The translations under genes and the position numbers were made by a program. From assembly GCA_021786915.1 (NCBI GenBank), contig JAJYMP010000197.1, positions 1 to 5,997 of the forward strand: a stretch of 5,997 bases of DNA, read 5' to 3'. Positions 1 through 5,715 of the stretch are shown here, one piece after another. The notes beneath the pieces are model-generated. The model ran no database searches, had not been told where the DNA came from, and worked only from the letters and a program-made list of their open reading frames with translations. Positions within the stretch are counted from its first letter, which is position 1. Every line of letters begins with the position of its first letter. The stretch comes from Chloroflexota bacterium (GTDB lineage: Bacteria > Chloroflexota > Limnocylindria > Limnocylindrales > CSP1-4).

Positions 1-2340
1 GATCGCTCGCCAGACGCGTTCGGGGGTCAGCGGCAGGTCACGGATCGCAACGCCGGTGGCGTCGCGGACCGCGGCGGCGACGGCGGGTGCGACGCACAGC
101 AGGGCGCCCTCGCTCATGCCCTTCGAGCCGTACGGGCCGGGGCCATCCTCGTTTTCGACCGTCGCGCTCACCATCTCGAGCGGCAGGTCCATGCTCGTCG
201 GGATCCGGTAGTCGATCGCGCCCAGGTTCCGGATCCGCCCTGCCTCGTCGAAGATGTAGTGCTCCATGAGCGTGTGGCCGAGGCCCTGGATCGCCGCGCC
301 CTCGTCCTGCGCCTGGACCTGGAGCGGGTTGATCGCCTTGCCGACGTCGGACACCGTCACGTGGCGGACGATCGTCACGTCGCCCGTCTCCTCGTCGACC
401 GCGGCCTCGATCGCGGTGCAGTTGAACTCGTAGAACGCTGCCGTCCCGCCGAGTGGATGGCCCGGCTCGGCATCCTTGCGCATCTCGCCGTTGCCGATGA
501 TCTCGCCGCCGAGGCGGCCTAGCCCCGCCTTCAGGACCTCGGTCACGGGGATCTCGCGGTCGGGCAGGCGGACGACGCCGCGCTCGACGACGATCGTGTC
601 CGCGGGTGCGTCATGGAGGCGACTGGCCATCGCTCCCAGCTTGGCCTGGACATCCCGGCACGCGCGCAGGACCGCGTTGCCCATGAGCACGGTCGATCGG
701 CTCGCCGAGGTCTGCTGGTCGTACGGCACGACCGCCGTGTCGCCCATGACCACCGTCACCCAGTCGAGGGGGGCGCCGAGCTCGTCGGCGGCGATCTGGG
801 CGAAGACCGTCCGCGCTCCCTGGCCCATGTCGGACGTGCCGGCATAGACGACGAGGCTGCCGTCGGCGAGGAGCCGGACCGTCGAGTACGAGAGCCCGGT
901 TGTCGGCCCCGCCTTCATCCCCACCGCGATCCCGCGACCCCGACCGGGCGGGAGCGGCGTTCCCCAGCCGATCAGATCGGCCGCCTTGCAGACGGTCTGC
1001 TCCCAGTCACCGTCCGCGGGCGTGTCGCCGGGGATGAACGGCTCGCCCCTCCGGGCGAGGTTGCGGAGCCGGAGCTCGAGCGGATCGACGCCGAGGGCGT
1101 GCGCGGCGTCGTCCATGTTCGACTCGACCGCCCAGATGGGCTGCGGATTCCCAAACCCGCGCATCGCCGTCGACGGCACCGTGTGCGAGAGGACGCTGCG
1201 GGCCACGATCCGTGCCGCCGGGACGCGGTACGGGCCGCAGGACGCGTAGCTGCCCTTGGTCACGGTGCGGTCGGCGATGTCCGCGTACGCGCCGAGCAGG
1301 TAGTTCGCCTCGATGTCGCGGAAGACGATCGTGCCATCGGAGCAGAAGCCGGTTCGGACGTGAACCTCGGCCGAGTTCCGCCGCACTGCCTGGAAGGTCT
1401 CCCCAAGCGTGAGGACGAGGCGGACGGGCCGTCCGGTGCGGAGCGCCATGAGCGCGACGAGCGGTTCGTACTTGACGTGCTGCTTGCCGCCGAAGCCCCC
1501 GCCTGGGTCCGGAGCGAGGACCCGGACCTTCGCGAGCGGCAGATCCAGCAGCTTGGCCAGGATCTTCTGGAGCCAGTTCGGGTGCTGGATCGTGCTCCAT
1601 ACGACGATCCCGTCGCCGTCGGGCGCCGCCATGAAGCCGTGCGGCTCGATGGCGAAGTGGGTCACCATCGGGAACGCGTAGTCGTTCTCGACGACCATGT
1701 CCGCGATCCGCGCGGCGGCGTCGACGTCGCCCCACCCGAAACGGTGCTCTCGCAGGATGTTCGTGGCGGCAAGCGGGTCGCTCTGTCGGAGGGCCGGGTC
1801 CTGCACGAGCGGGGCCGAAGGGTCAAGCGCTGCCGCGACCGTGAAGACGGCAGGCAGCTCCCCGTAGTCGACGCGTACCAGGCGGGCCGCGTCCTCGGCC
1901 GCCTCCTTCGTTTCGGCTGCCACGGCCGCGATGGGCTCGCCGTGGTACTTCGTCTCTTCGACCGCGAGGACGGGACGATCCTCGAACTGCGGCCCGAAGC
2001 GCGGAACGGGCTGGGGGAGGTCCGCGGCGGTCATCACAAGCCGGACGCCGGGAACTCGCAGCGCGGCGATCGTGTCGATCGAGATCAAGCGCGCACGCGC
2101 GCAATCGAGCGTGACGAGCTTGACGTGCAGGACGTCCTGCAGCCGGATGTCGGCGAGGTACTGCTGCTCGCCGGTGACGCGCTGCTGTCCTCCGACACGA
2201 TTGGGCGACGCACCGATGCCGCCCGAGCTCATGCTCGTCGACGCGCGCCGCGCCCGTCTTGGTTCGGCGACGGTCTGGAGCGCCGCGAGCGACTCGCGCG
2301 GCATCGGGGGTTCGGTGTTACGCCGGAGACCGAGGTCCAT
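1..2340 (-). CDS. Molybdopterin-binding large subunit, xanthine dehydrogenase/aldehyde oxidase family (3' end outside window)
   Basis: This is the catalytic subunit of a molybdenum hydroxylase, which binds the Mo-pterin cofactor and hydroxylates an N-heterocycle, aldehyde or similar substrate. It reads open for 780 codons. The N-terminal a/b hammerhead domain begins near residue 40 (GASPNRVGGQQRVTGE). It is followed by the cofactor-binding core: GGGFGGK at 280-286, AMRGFGNPQ at 392-400 (the Arg region of XDH) and MGQG at 505-508 (the Gln that contacts the Mo-oxo group in XDH). GSKGMSEG near 739-746 supplies the catalytic Glu744. PLTPERVWRA at the window edge is the usual C-terminus, so little is missing. 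The AMRGFG loop is XDH-like, not the AYxCSFR loop of CO dehydrogenase form I; the substrate cannot be assigned. There are no Fe-S cysteine motifs, so separate small and FAD subunits are needed, and the adjacent FAD gene is broken. The start at 2340 is favoured by a leaderless-type -10; Met37 (codon 2232-2230) is an alternative because the first 36 residues are not family-like. Confidence 0.93.
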   Translation of the reverse strand, partial: MDLGLRRNTEPPMPRESLAALQTVAEPRRARRASTSMSSGGIGASPNRVGGQQRVTGEQQYLADIRLQDVLHVKLVTLDCARARLISIDTIAALRVPGVRLVMTAADLPQPVPRFGPQFEDRPVLAVEETKYHGEPIAAVAAETKEAAEDAARLVRVDYGELPAVFTVAAALDPSAPLVQDPALRQSDPLAATNILREHRFGWGDVDAAARIADMVVENDYAFPMVTHFAIEPHGFMAAPDGDGIVVWSTIQHPNWLQKILAKLLDLPLAKVRVLAPDPGGGFGGKQHVKYEPLVALMALRTGRPVRLVLTLGETFQAVRRNSAEVHVRTGFCSDGTIVFRDIEANYLLGAYADIADRTVTKGSYASCGPYRVPAARIVARSVLSHTVPSTAMRGFGNPQPIWAVESNMDDAAHALGVDPLELRLRNLARRGEPFIPGDTPADGDWEQTVCKAADLIGWGTPLPPGRGRGIAVGMKAGPTTGLSYSTVRLLADGSLVVYAGTSDMGQGARTVFAQIAADELGAPLDWVTVVMGDTAVVPYDQQTSASRSTVLMGNAVLRACRDVQAKLGAMASRLHDAPADTIVVERGVVRLPDREIPVTEVLKAGLGRLGGEIIGNGEMRKDAEPGHPLGGTAAFYEFNCTAIEAAVDEETGDVTIVRHVTVSDVGKAINPLQVQAQDEGAAIQGLGHTLMEHYIFDEAGRIRNLGAIDYRIPTSMDLPLEMVSATVENEDGPGPYGSKGMSEGALLCVAPAVAAAVRDATGVAIRDLPLTPERVWRAI

Positions 2341-2347
2341 CGCTGAT

Positions 2348-2353
2348 ATTCTA
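2348..2353 (-). promoter_or_regulatory. Candidate -10 box of a leaderless promoter for the molybdenum hydroxylase gene
   Basis: On the minus strand TAGAAT is followed by seven bases (ATCAGCG) and then the ATG at 2340. That TAnnnT-N7-ATG spacing is the known arrangement for leaderless transcripts in several high-GC phyla. No Shine-Dalgarno sequence precedes the ATG. I see no good -35 box at 16-18 bp. The divergent arsR gene in this window shows the same spacing. Confidence 0.35.
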
Positions 2354-2445
2354 ACGATGGTTTGTGAAACATTCGTTTGACGGACGGCTCAGAATCGGGG
2401 GCTGAACGGCATGCGTTCGTCAGGAGCTGCACAAGGGTTTCTCGC

Positions 2446-2517
2446 GGGTGGAAGCGCCGCCCCAAGATCGCCCTCGCGATCCTGGCGGAGGTCGTCGCGG
2501 AGCGACATCACCGACGT
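2446..2517 (+). pseudogene. C-terminal remnant of an XdhC/CoxI-family maturation protein
   Basis: Translation of 2446-2517 gives GWKRRPKIALAILAEVVAERHHRR. The core IALAILAEVVAER resembles the C-terminal helix of XdhC/CoxI proteins (typically ...GLDIGARTPEEIALAILAEIVA...), which load the sulfurated Mo cofactor into molybdenum hydroxylases. Just upstream, in another frame, GFLAGGSAA could be a decayed GLDIGGR-like motif, which implies a frameshift near 2445. Only about 25 codons are recognisable, and the rest of the gene would overlap the oppositely oriented large-subunit start, so this is a fragment. It faces the FAD-subunit remnant tail to tail. The match is by eye on a short motif, so a chance open frame is possible. 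Confidence 0.4.
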
Positions 2518-2533
2518 CGGGCAGACGCCCCGA

Positions 2534-2935
2534 TCAACCCTCCGCCGCGTCGAGGACGAGCCGACGCAGGATCCGCCCCTGACCACCCGTCGATAGGCTG
2601 CGATCGAGCGGATGTCGTCAATCGGTCTGATCTCGGTCGCGACGGCCAAGGCTGCCCGTTCGGCGACCTCGGGCGTTGGGAACGCGCCCTCGAGCACCGC
2701 CTGCGTGCGTGGCACGCGGACTGGGATCGGGGCAACCGAGCCGAGCGCGACGCGGACGTCCTGCCACGCCCCGGCGTCCTCTCGCCACGAGAGTGCCCAG
2801 ACGATCTTCGAGATCGTCTGGGCCCGACGCGCCCCAACCTCTTCGGAAGCGTATGCGACGACCGCGCGGAAGCGGGATGTTCACCCGCAGGAGGAGATCG
2901 TCGTCGGCGTGTGCCGTTGTGCGATAGCCGGCCTT
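2534..2935 (-). pseudogene. Frameshifted C-terminal half of an FAD-binding subunit of a molybdenum hydroxylase (CoxM/XdhB-like)
   Basis: Read on the minus strand, the segment begins with KAGYRTTAHADDDLLLRV and NIPLPRGRRIRFR. After a one-base insertion near 2836-2846 it continues ARRAQTISKIVWALSWRED, DVRVALGSVAPIPVRVPRTQ, AVLEGAFPTPEVAERAA and RPIDDIRSIAAYRRVV. After a one-base loss in the G run near 2574-2580 it ends GRILRRLVLDAAEG and a TGA at 2536-2534. These are the middle and C-terminal (CO_deh_flav_C-type) segments of the FAD subunit that passes electrons from the Fe-S subunit to FAD. The N-terminal FAD-binding half, with its GGN and GGGTDL-type motifs, is absent; a further shift may lie near 2936-2940 (AAEH before KAGYRTT). 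It is the natural partner of the large subunit at 1-2340 but cannot yield an intact protein as read. Confidence 0.8.
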
Positions 2936-3206
2936 GGTGCTCGGCGGCGCACATCGGGCCGCTGTCCTGTGCCTGCATTCGGCACGACCGGTTGAAGGCG
3001 CTCAACTGCCCAGTCGGGCAGCCCGAGCCGGACCGAGTCTCAGGCGACGGGCTGGACCACAGGAAGCGTTCGAGGGGGCGGTGCCCCGAGCACGGGCGAC
3101 AGCTCACCGGCAAGCTGCCGGAGCCGCTCGACCGCCTCGGGCCGAACCCGGTAGTAGACCCAAGACGCCCGGCGCTCCGAGGTGACCCAGCCGGCCTCGC
3201 GCAGCA

Positions 3207-3214
3207 CCTTGAGG
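3207..3214 (+). repeat. Target site duplication, left copy
   Basis: CCTTGAGG lies immediately outside the left inverted repeat and is identical, in the same orientation, to 4128-4135. Only one copy is needed to rebuild the arsR frame. Confidence 0.9.
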
Positions 3215-3242
3215 CTTGTGCGTCAAGGACGGTTGGTAAGTC
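3215..3242 (+). repeat. Left terminal inverted repeat of the element
   Basis: These 28 bases (outer end CTTGTGCGTCAAGG, inner end GGTTGGTAAGTC) match the reverse complement of 4100-4127 without mismatch. The identity ends at 3243 against 4099, which sets the inner limit. Confidence 0.95.
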
Positions 3243-3288
3243 GAGTGGGCCATTGCGGCGCGGAGGCTCGCGGCGGACGATCGGGCTG

Positions 3289-4119
3289 ATGACTGACATC
3301 AACTGGCCGGCATGGTCCCGGGACGGGCAACGTCTTCTGGCACTGATGTCCGCCCTTCGCCGCCCCGCTCTCACCCGTGGCGAGGTGCTCGCACTCGGCG
3401 ATGGTTGGAACCGGGCCCGGCGGGACCCCGACTACCAGGCCGCGCGGGGCGCAGCATTCTCAGCCCTGTTCGCGCACAACCCCAACACCATCCAGGACGA
3501 CGCCTGGGGCGTGACCTGGAAGCGGGCGTCCGCGTCCGGGGAGTGGCGCGCCGACCTCCTGAACCACGCCTGCCACGCGGCGACGGACGCCGCGATCGGG
3601 CGCTTCACCGCCGACTGGATCGAGCCCGCCTCCACGACCATCCTCGCGCGCGTCTGGCACGAGGTGATGGAGGCCCCCGGCCCGCGCCCGGCGGAGCCGG
3701 TGCTCGGCCCGGCGGCACCCCATCCCGACCCCGGATGGGTCGCCTCGTTCGTGGGCCGCTGCCGGAGCCACGGCTGGGACGAGGGCTACGCGAGGGCCGT
3801 GTCGTGGTCGCCGGTCGCTGAGGCCGCGCTGCGGCGCTGCCGGGAGGCGACCTGGGCGGCCGGGCGCGACGCCGTGGCCCGCGAGGCGGTGAGCGGGGTG
3901 GGAGACATTCCGACCCCCGGTGGCTGCTACCCGGACGAGGCGACGATGCTGTCGGATACGTTCTTCGAGGGCCTCGCGCGCACGATCGAGGCGGTCGTTG
4001 CGCACGACCTGCTCGACCCGGCCGACTTCGACGCCCTGTTCGGGACGTGGCGCTGCACTTCGGCGGCCTGGCCTGAACAGCGCACTTCAGCGAGCCCGGG
4101 ACTTACCAACCGTCCTTGA
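3289..4119 (+). CDS. Trp-rich protein of unknown function carried by the mobile element
   Basis: This 276-residue protein is the only gene in the element. It starts MTDINWPAWSRDGQ and ends GLTNRP, with its TGA (4117-4119) inside the right inverted repeat. I do not recognise the family. About 14 Trp and 5 Cys are spread along it, and most of it looks helical and soluble. There is no signal peptide or membrane segment. Notable stretches are LFAHNPNTIQDDAWGVTWKR (60-79), HACHAATDAAIGRF (93-106) and ATWAAGRDAVAREA (187-200), plus a Pro-rich hinge at 130-149. No ordered DDE triad, helix-turn-helix, zinc ribbon or HUH motif stands out, so a classical transposase is unlikely; it may be cargo or a very divergent mobility protein. 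The ATG at 3289 has only a weak GGCGGA upstream. A real gene is inferred from the long open frame with ordinary protein composition; the frame is open far upstream, so start choice is uncertain. Confidence 0.7.
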   Translation: MTDINWPAWSRDGQRLLALMSALRRPALTRGEVLALGDGWNRARRDPDYQAARGAAFSALFAHNPNTIQDDAWGVTWKRASASGEWRADLLNHACHAATDAAIGRFTADWIEPASTTILARVWHEVMEAPGPRPAEPVLGPAAPHPDPGWVASFVGRCRSHGWDEGYARAVSWSPVAEAALRRCREATWAAGRDAVAREAVSGVGDIPTPGGCYPDEATMLSDTFFEGLARTIEAVVAHDLLDPADFDALFGTWRCTSAAWPEQRTSASPGLTNRP

Positions 4120-4127
4120 CGCACAAG
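4100..4127 (-). repeat. Right terminal inverted repeat of the element
   Basis: This is the exact reverse complement of 3215-3242 over 28 bases. It contains the last three codons and the stop of the element's gene, and on the minus strand the codons (ACASRTVGK) appended to truncated ArsR. Confidence 0.95.
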
Positions 4128-4135
4128 CCTTGAGG
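4128..4135 (+). repeat. Target site duplication, right copy
   Basis: CCTTGAGG directly outside the right inverted repeat is identical to 3207-3214. On the minus strand it encodes the end of the ArsR recognition helix (...HHLK). Confidence 0.9.
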
Positions 4136-4297
4136 TGGTGGCTGACAGTCGGCTGCGCAACGTCGCAGCATGCGGTCAAGTCGCACGCGCAGATCTCGTT
4201 GCCCCCCGCAAGCTCGCGCAGGATCGAGAGCCTGGTGGGATCCGCAACGCCCTGGAGCAGCAGGGCATCGGGATCTGTGAGCCGCCTCATGTTTCGG

Positions 4298-4326
4298 ATG
4301 GTATTGACAACTATCGATCTTGACAA
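4298..4326 (-). promoter_or_regulatory. Candidate arsR promoter, leaderless type
   Basis: On the minus strand TTGTCA (4326-4321) and TACCAT (4303-4298) are 17 bp apart. The -10 box is followed by seven bases (CCGAAAC) and the arsR ATG at 4290, so the transcript would begin at or next to the start codon. It overlaps both operator repeats, as expected for autoregulation by ArsR. Confidence 0.45.
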
Positions 4327-4336
4327 GTATCAATAC
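4301..4336. promoter_or_regulatory. Tandem ArsR operator candidate between arsR and arsM
   Basis: Two 16-bp units lie head to tail: TTGACAACTATCGATC (4304-4319) and TTGACAAGTATCAATA (4320-4335), identical at 13 of 16 positions. Each contains an imperfect dyad, TTGA-N6-TCGA and TTGA-N6-TCAA. The whole block is bounded by the inverted pair GTATTGA (4301-4307) and TCAATAC (4330-4336). ArsR-family operators are typically AT-rich dyads of this kind placed over the promoter. The block is an AT-rich island in very GC-rich DNA. Confidence 0.6.
4304..4333 (+). promoter_or_regulatory. Candidate arsM-arsN2 promoter
   Basis: A consensus -35 TTGACA at 4304-4309 is followed after 18 bp by TATCAA (4328-4333), four of six matches to the -10 consensus. 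Both boxes sit inside the operator repeats, so a bound repressor would block RNA polymerase. Transcription would start near 4340, at the base of the leader hairpin. Confidence 0.5.
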
Positions 4337-4378
4337 GGTGGCAGTGTCAGGGTCGCGATTCGCACCCTGTCACCCACC
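4337..4378 (+). other. Inverted repeat forming a hairpin in the arsM 5' leader
   Basis: GGTGG (4337-4341) pairs with CCACC (4374-4378). Inside it GTGTCAGGGT (4344-4353) pairs with ACCCTGTCAC with one mismatch, and GCG/CGC closes a short ATT loop. No T run follows, so it is not a standard intrinsic terminator. It lies between the predicted start of transcription and the arsM ribosome binding site. It could protect the 5' end of the mRNA or be a protein site; function is unknown. Confidence 0.45.
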
Positions 4379-4422
4379 TCGACGACGTCGTGCGCTCGGT
4401 GCCTCGACTCCACACTCTTGAT

Positions 4423-4428
4423 GAAGGA
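4423..4428 (+). promoter_or_regulatory. Ribosome binding site of arsM
   Basis: GAAGGA ends six bases before the ATG at 4435. It decides for this start over the in-frame GTG at 4390, which has no such site and would add 15 residues unlike the family. Confidence 0.7.
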
Positions 4429-4434
4429 CGACTG

Positions 4435-5235
4435 ATGACCACCGACGCGATCCACGACGAGGTCCGGGCCCGATACGCCGCCGCGGCCGTCCAGGCTGGC
4501 ACCGGCAGCTGCTGTTCCAACGAGCTTCAGGCCTTCGGAGCCGGGCTCTACTCGGCGCTGGAGCAGTCGGAGCTGCCGGATGCGGCCGTCCTCGCCTCGC
4601 TCGGCTGCGGCAATCCGATTGCCGTCGCTGAGCTCCATGAAGGCGAGCGGGTGTTGGACCTCGGGTCCGGGGGCGGCATCGACGTTCTCCTCTCCGCGAA
4701 GCGCGTCGGGCCCACCGGGCGGGCCATCGGCCTCGACATGACCGACGAGATGCTCGCGCTCGCGCAGCGAAACATCGCCGAGGCGGGGGCGACGAACGTG
4801 GAGCTCGTCCGCGGCACGATCGAGTCCATCCCGCTCCCTGCCGAGTCCGTGGATGTCGTCATCAGCAACTGCGTCATCAACCTGGCGGCCGACAAGCCGG
4901 CCGTCTTCCGCGAGATCGCTCGCGTGCTCAAGCCGGGCGGGCGCATGGGCGTTACCGACATCGTCGCCGAGGATCGTCTGACCACCGAGGAGCGGGCGGA
5001 GCGCGGCTCGTACACCGGCTGCATCGCCGGGGCACTGTCGTTCTCCGAGTTCCGCGCCGGGCTTGAGGCCGTCGGCCTCACAGACGTGACCCTCACGCGC
5101 ACGCACGACGTGGCGGACGGCATGGTCAGCGCGATCGTGAAGGCGACGAAGCCTCCTGGCACCGCGCGCCTGATCGAGCTCCCGTCGCTGCAGATGGCGG
5201 GCACGGGCTGTTGTGGTGGAGGCGGGTGCTGCTGA
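4435..5235 (+). CDS. arsM: Arsenite S-adenosylmethionine methyltransferase ArsM
   Basis: This cytoplasmic enzyme transfers methyl groups from S-adenosylmethionine to As(III), giving methylated and finally volatile arsenicals. The 266-residue protein has the normal family length. SAM motif I is [11 protein letters not shown] at 73-83, with the ribose-binding acidic residue in GLDMTDEML at 99-107. [10 protein letters not shown] (141-150) and [11 protein letters not shown] (191-201) carry Cys146 and Cys196, which align by context with the conserved arsenic-binding cysteines of ArsM. LGCGNP (57-62) holds Cys58, and there is an N-terminal Cys pair at 26-27. It ends in a Cys-rich tail (GTGCCGGGGCC, Cys259, 260, 265, 266). 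It is the first gene of a two-gene operon whose stop overlaps the next start by one base (TGATG), and it is divergent from arsR. With arsR broken, expression is predicted to be less repressed. Confidence 0.94.
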   Translation: MTTDAIHDEVRARYAAAAVQAGTGSCCSNELQAFGAGLYSALEQSELPDAAVLASLGCGNPIAVAELHEGERVLDLGSGGGIDVLLSAKRVGPTGRAIGLDMTDEMLALAQRNIAEAGATNVELVRGTIESIPLPAESVDVVISNCVINLAADKPAVFREIARVLKPGGRMGVTDIVAEDRLTTEERAERGSYTGCIAGALSFSEFRAGLEAVGLTDVTLTRTHDVADGMVSAIVKATKPPGTARLIELPSLQMAGTGCCGGGGCC

Positions 5236-5666
5236 TGCGTGTTGGGCGGGCGACTCCGTCTGACGTGCCGGGGGTCGAAAGCCTCCTGGCGGAGGCCGGC
5301 CTCCCGCTCGCGGGCGCCGCGGAGGCATTCTCGCTGGGCGTCGTGGCCCGTGACGGCGACGAGGTCGTCGCTGCAGCCGCGATCGAGCGCCATGGCGACG
5401 CGGGGCTGCTGCGGTCCGTGGTCGTGGAGCCGGACCGGCGCGGCATGGGCCTCGGGCGGGACATCGTGGCCGCCGCGGAGCAGCTTGCGCGCGACGACGG
5501 GATCACGGAGCTCTACCTGCTCACGGAGACCGCGATCGACTGGTTCCCGCGGCTTGGCTACGAAGTCATCGCCAGGGCCGAGGCGGTCGTCGCTGTCGGC
5601 GAGTCGATCGAGTTCACGACCGTATGCAAGGACGCAGGCGTACCGATGCGGCGCATCTTGGCCTGA
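5235..5666 (+). CDS. arsN2: ArsN2-type GNAT N-acetyltransferase of arsenic operons
   Basis: A 143-residue GNAT-fold acetyltransferase. The acetyl-CoA site is in [19 protein letters not shown] (60-78; motif A RRGMGLG at 68-74), after the strand [15 protein letters not shown] (46-60). The back half, [20 protein letters not shown] (93-112), is the usual GNAT C-terminal segment. The ending [15 protein letters not shown], with Cys131, resembles the C-terminus of ArsN2 proteins found in ars operons. The related ArsN1 acetylates arsinothricin and phosphinothricin; the ArsN2 substrate is less certain, so an exact reaction is not assigned. The ATG at 5235 shares its A with the arsM TGA, and GGAGG at 5218-5222 lies 12 bases upstream, pointing to translational coupling. 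No clear terminator follows; the next element is a convergent pseudogene 49 bp away. Confidence 0.82.
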   Translation: MRVGRATPSDVPGVESLLAEAGLPLAGAAEAFSLGVVARDGDEVVAAAAIERHGDAGLLRSVVVEPDRRGMGLGRDIVAAAEQLARDDGITELYLLTETAIDWFPRLGYEVIARAEAVVAVGESIEFTTVCKDAGVPMRRILA

Positions 5667-5715
5667 CGCTGGGCTCCGTGCGGCCAGCTCAATCGCTCGA
5701 CAAGGTCGGCAGGAG

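Larger units (their letters stand above)
3215..4127 (+). mobile_element. 913-bp transposable element with perfect 28-bp inverted ends and 8-bp target duplication, no recognisable transposase
   Basis: The ends at 3215-3242 and 4100-4127 are perfect inverted repeats (each outer end reads CTTGTGCGTCAAGG inward). CCTTGAGG occurs directly outside both ends. Deleting the element plus one CCTTGAGG rebuilds arsR exactly, so the boundaries are supported by the gene as well as by the repeats. The target copy carries GG at its right and CC at its left, so the inverted repeat can equally be counted as 30 bp with a 4-bp TTGA duplication. Inside is one gene of 276 codons on the plus strand. I see no DDE, HUH or serine recombinase motifs. 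Eight-base duplications with ends of this length are known in the IS256 and ISL3 families, so the element may be mobilised in trans by such an enzyme. Family assignment is open. Confidence 0.92.
3040..4290 (-). pseudogene. arsR: arsR, arsenic-responsive repressor, interrupted by a 913-bp mobile element
   Basis: The 5' part (4290-4128) encodes MRRLTDPDALLLQGVADPTR..., the sensor segment NEICACDLTACCDVAQ (Cys34, Cys36, Cys41, Cys42, like the CVCDLC arsenite site of classical ArsR) and the recognition helix PTVSHHLK. The 3' part (3206-3040) resumes at VLREAGWVTSERRASWVYYR, the wing and dimer helix, and ends with a TGA at 3042-3040. Joining the two at one copy of CCTTGAGG gives exactly 110 codons including the stop, with no frame break. 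As the DNA stands, the 5' half reads into the element for 13 codons (ACASRTVGKSRAR) and stops at 4087-4089, giving 67 residues without wing or C-terminal dimerisation helix. It diverges from arsM across shared operators. ATG at 4290 is preferred over an upstream TTG at 4326 because a leaderless -10 box sits seven bases before it. Confidence 0.93.

Noticed and set aside
1..2340. Assignment as CO dehydrogenase CoxL
   Set aside because: The active-site loop reads AMRGFGNPQ, lacking the AYxCSFR signature of form I and the AYRGAGR signature of form II.
613..2346. A 577-codon open frame on the plus strand
   Set aside because: It is antisense to the large molybdenum hydroxylase subunit, whose motifs all lie on the minus strand; its Arg/Asp/Glu/His-rich translation is typical of a shadow frame in GC-rich DNA.
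2341..2533. A 2Fe-2S small subunit between the FAD and large subunits
   Set aside because: I read both strands for the CxxxxCGxC and CRCT-type cysteine motifs and found none; the space is also too short for the roughly 160-residue subunit.
2377..3288. Upstream extension of the cargo gene as one 580-codon protein from 2377
   Set aside because: It would run through the XdhC tip, antisense to the FAD and arsR remnants, and across the element's left end. Only the part inside the element looks like protein with its own composition.
4330..5328. A 332-codon open frame on the minus strand
   Set aside because: It is antisense to arsM, which has clear SAM motifs, a ribosome binding site and an operon partner.
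5667..5715. Intrinsic terminator after arsN2
   Set aside because: No stable stem followed by a T run is visible in these 49 bases or just beyond.
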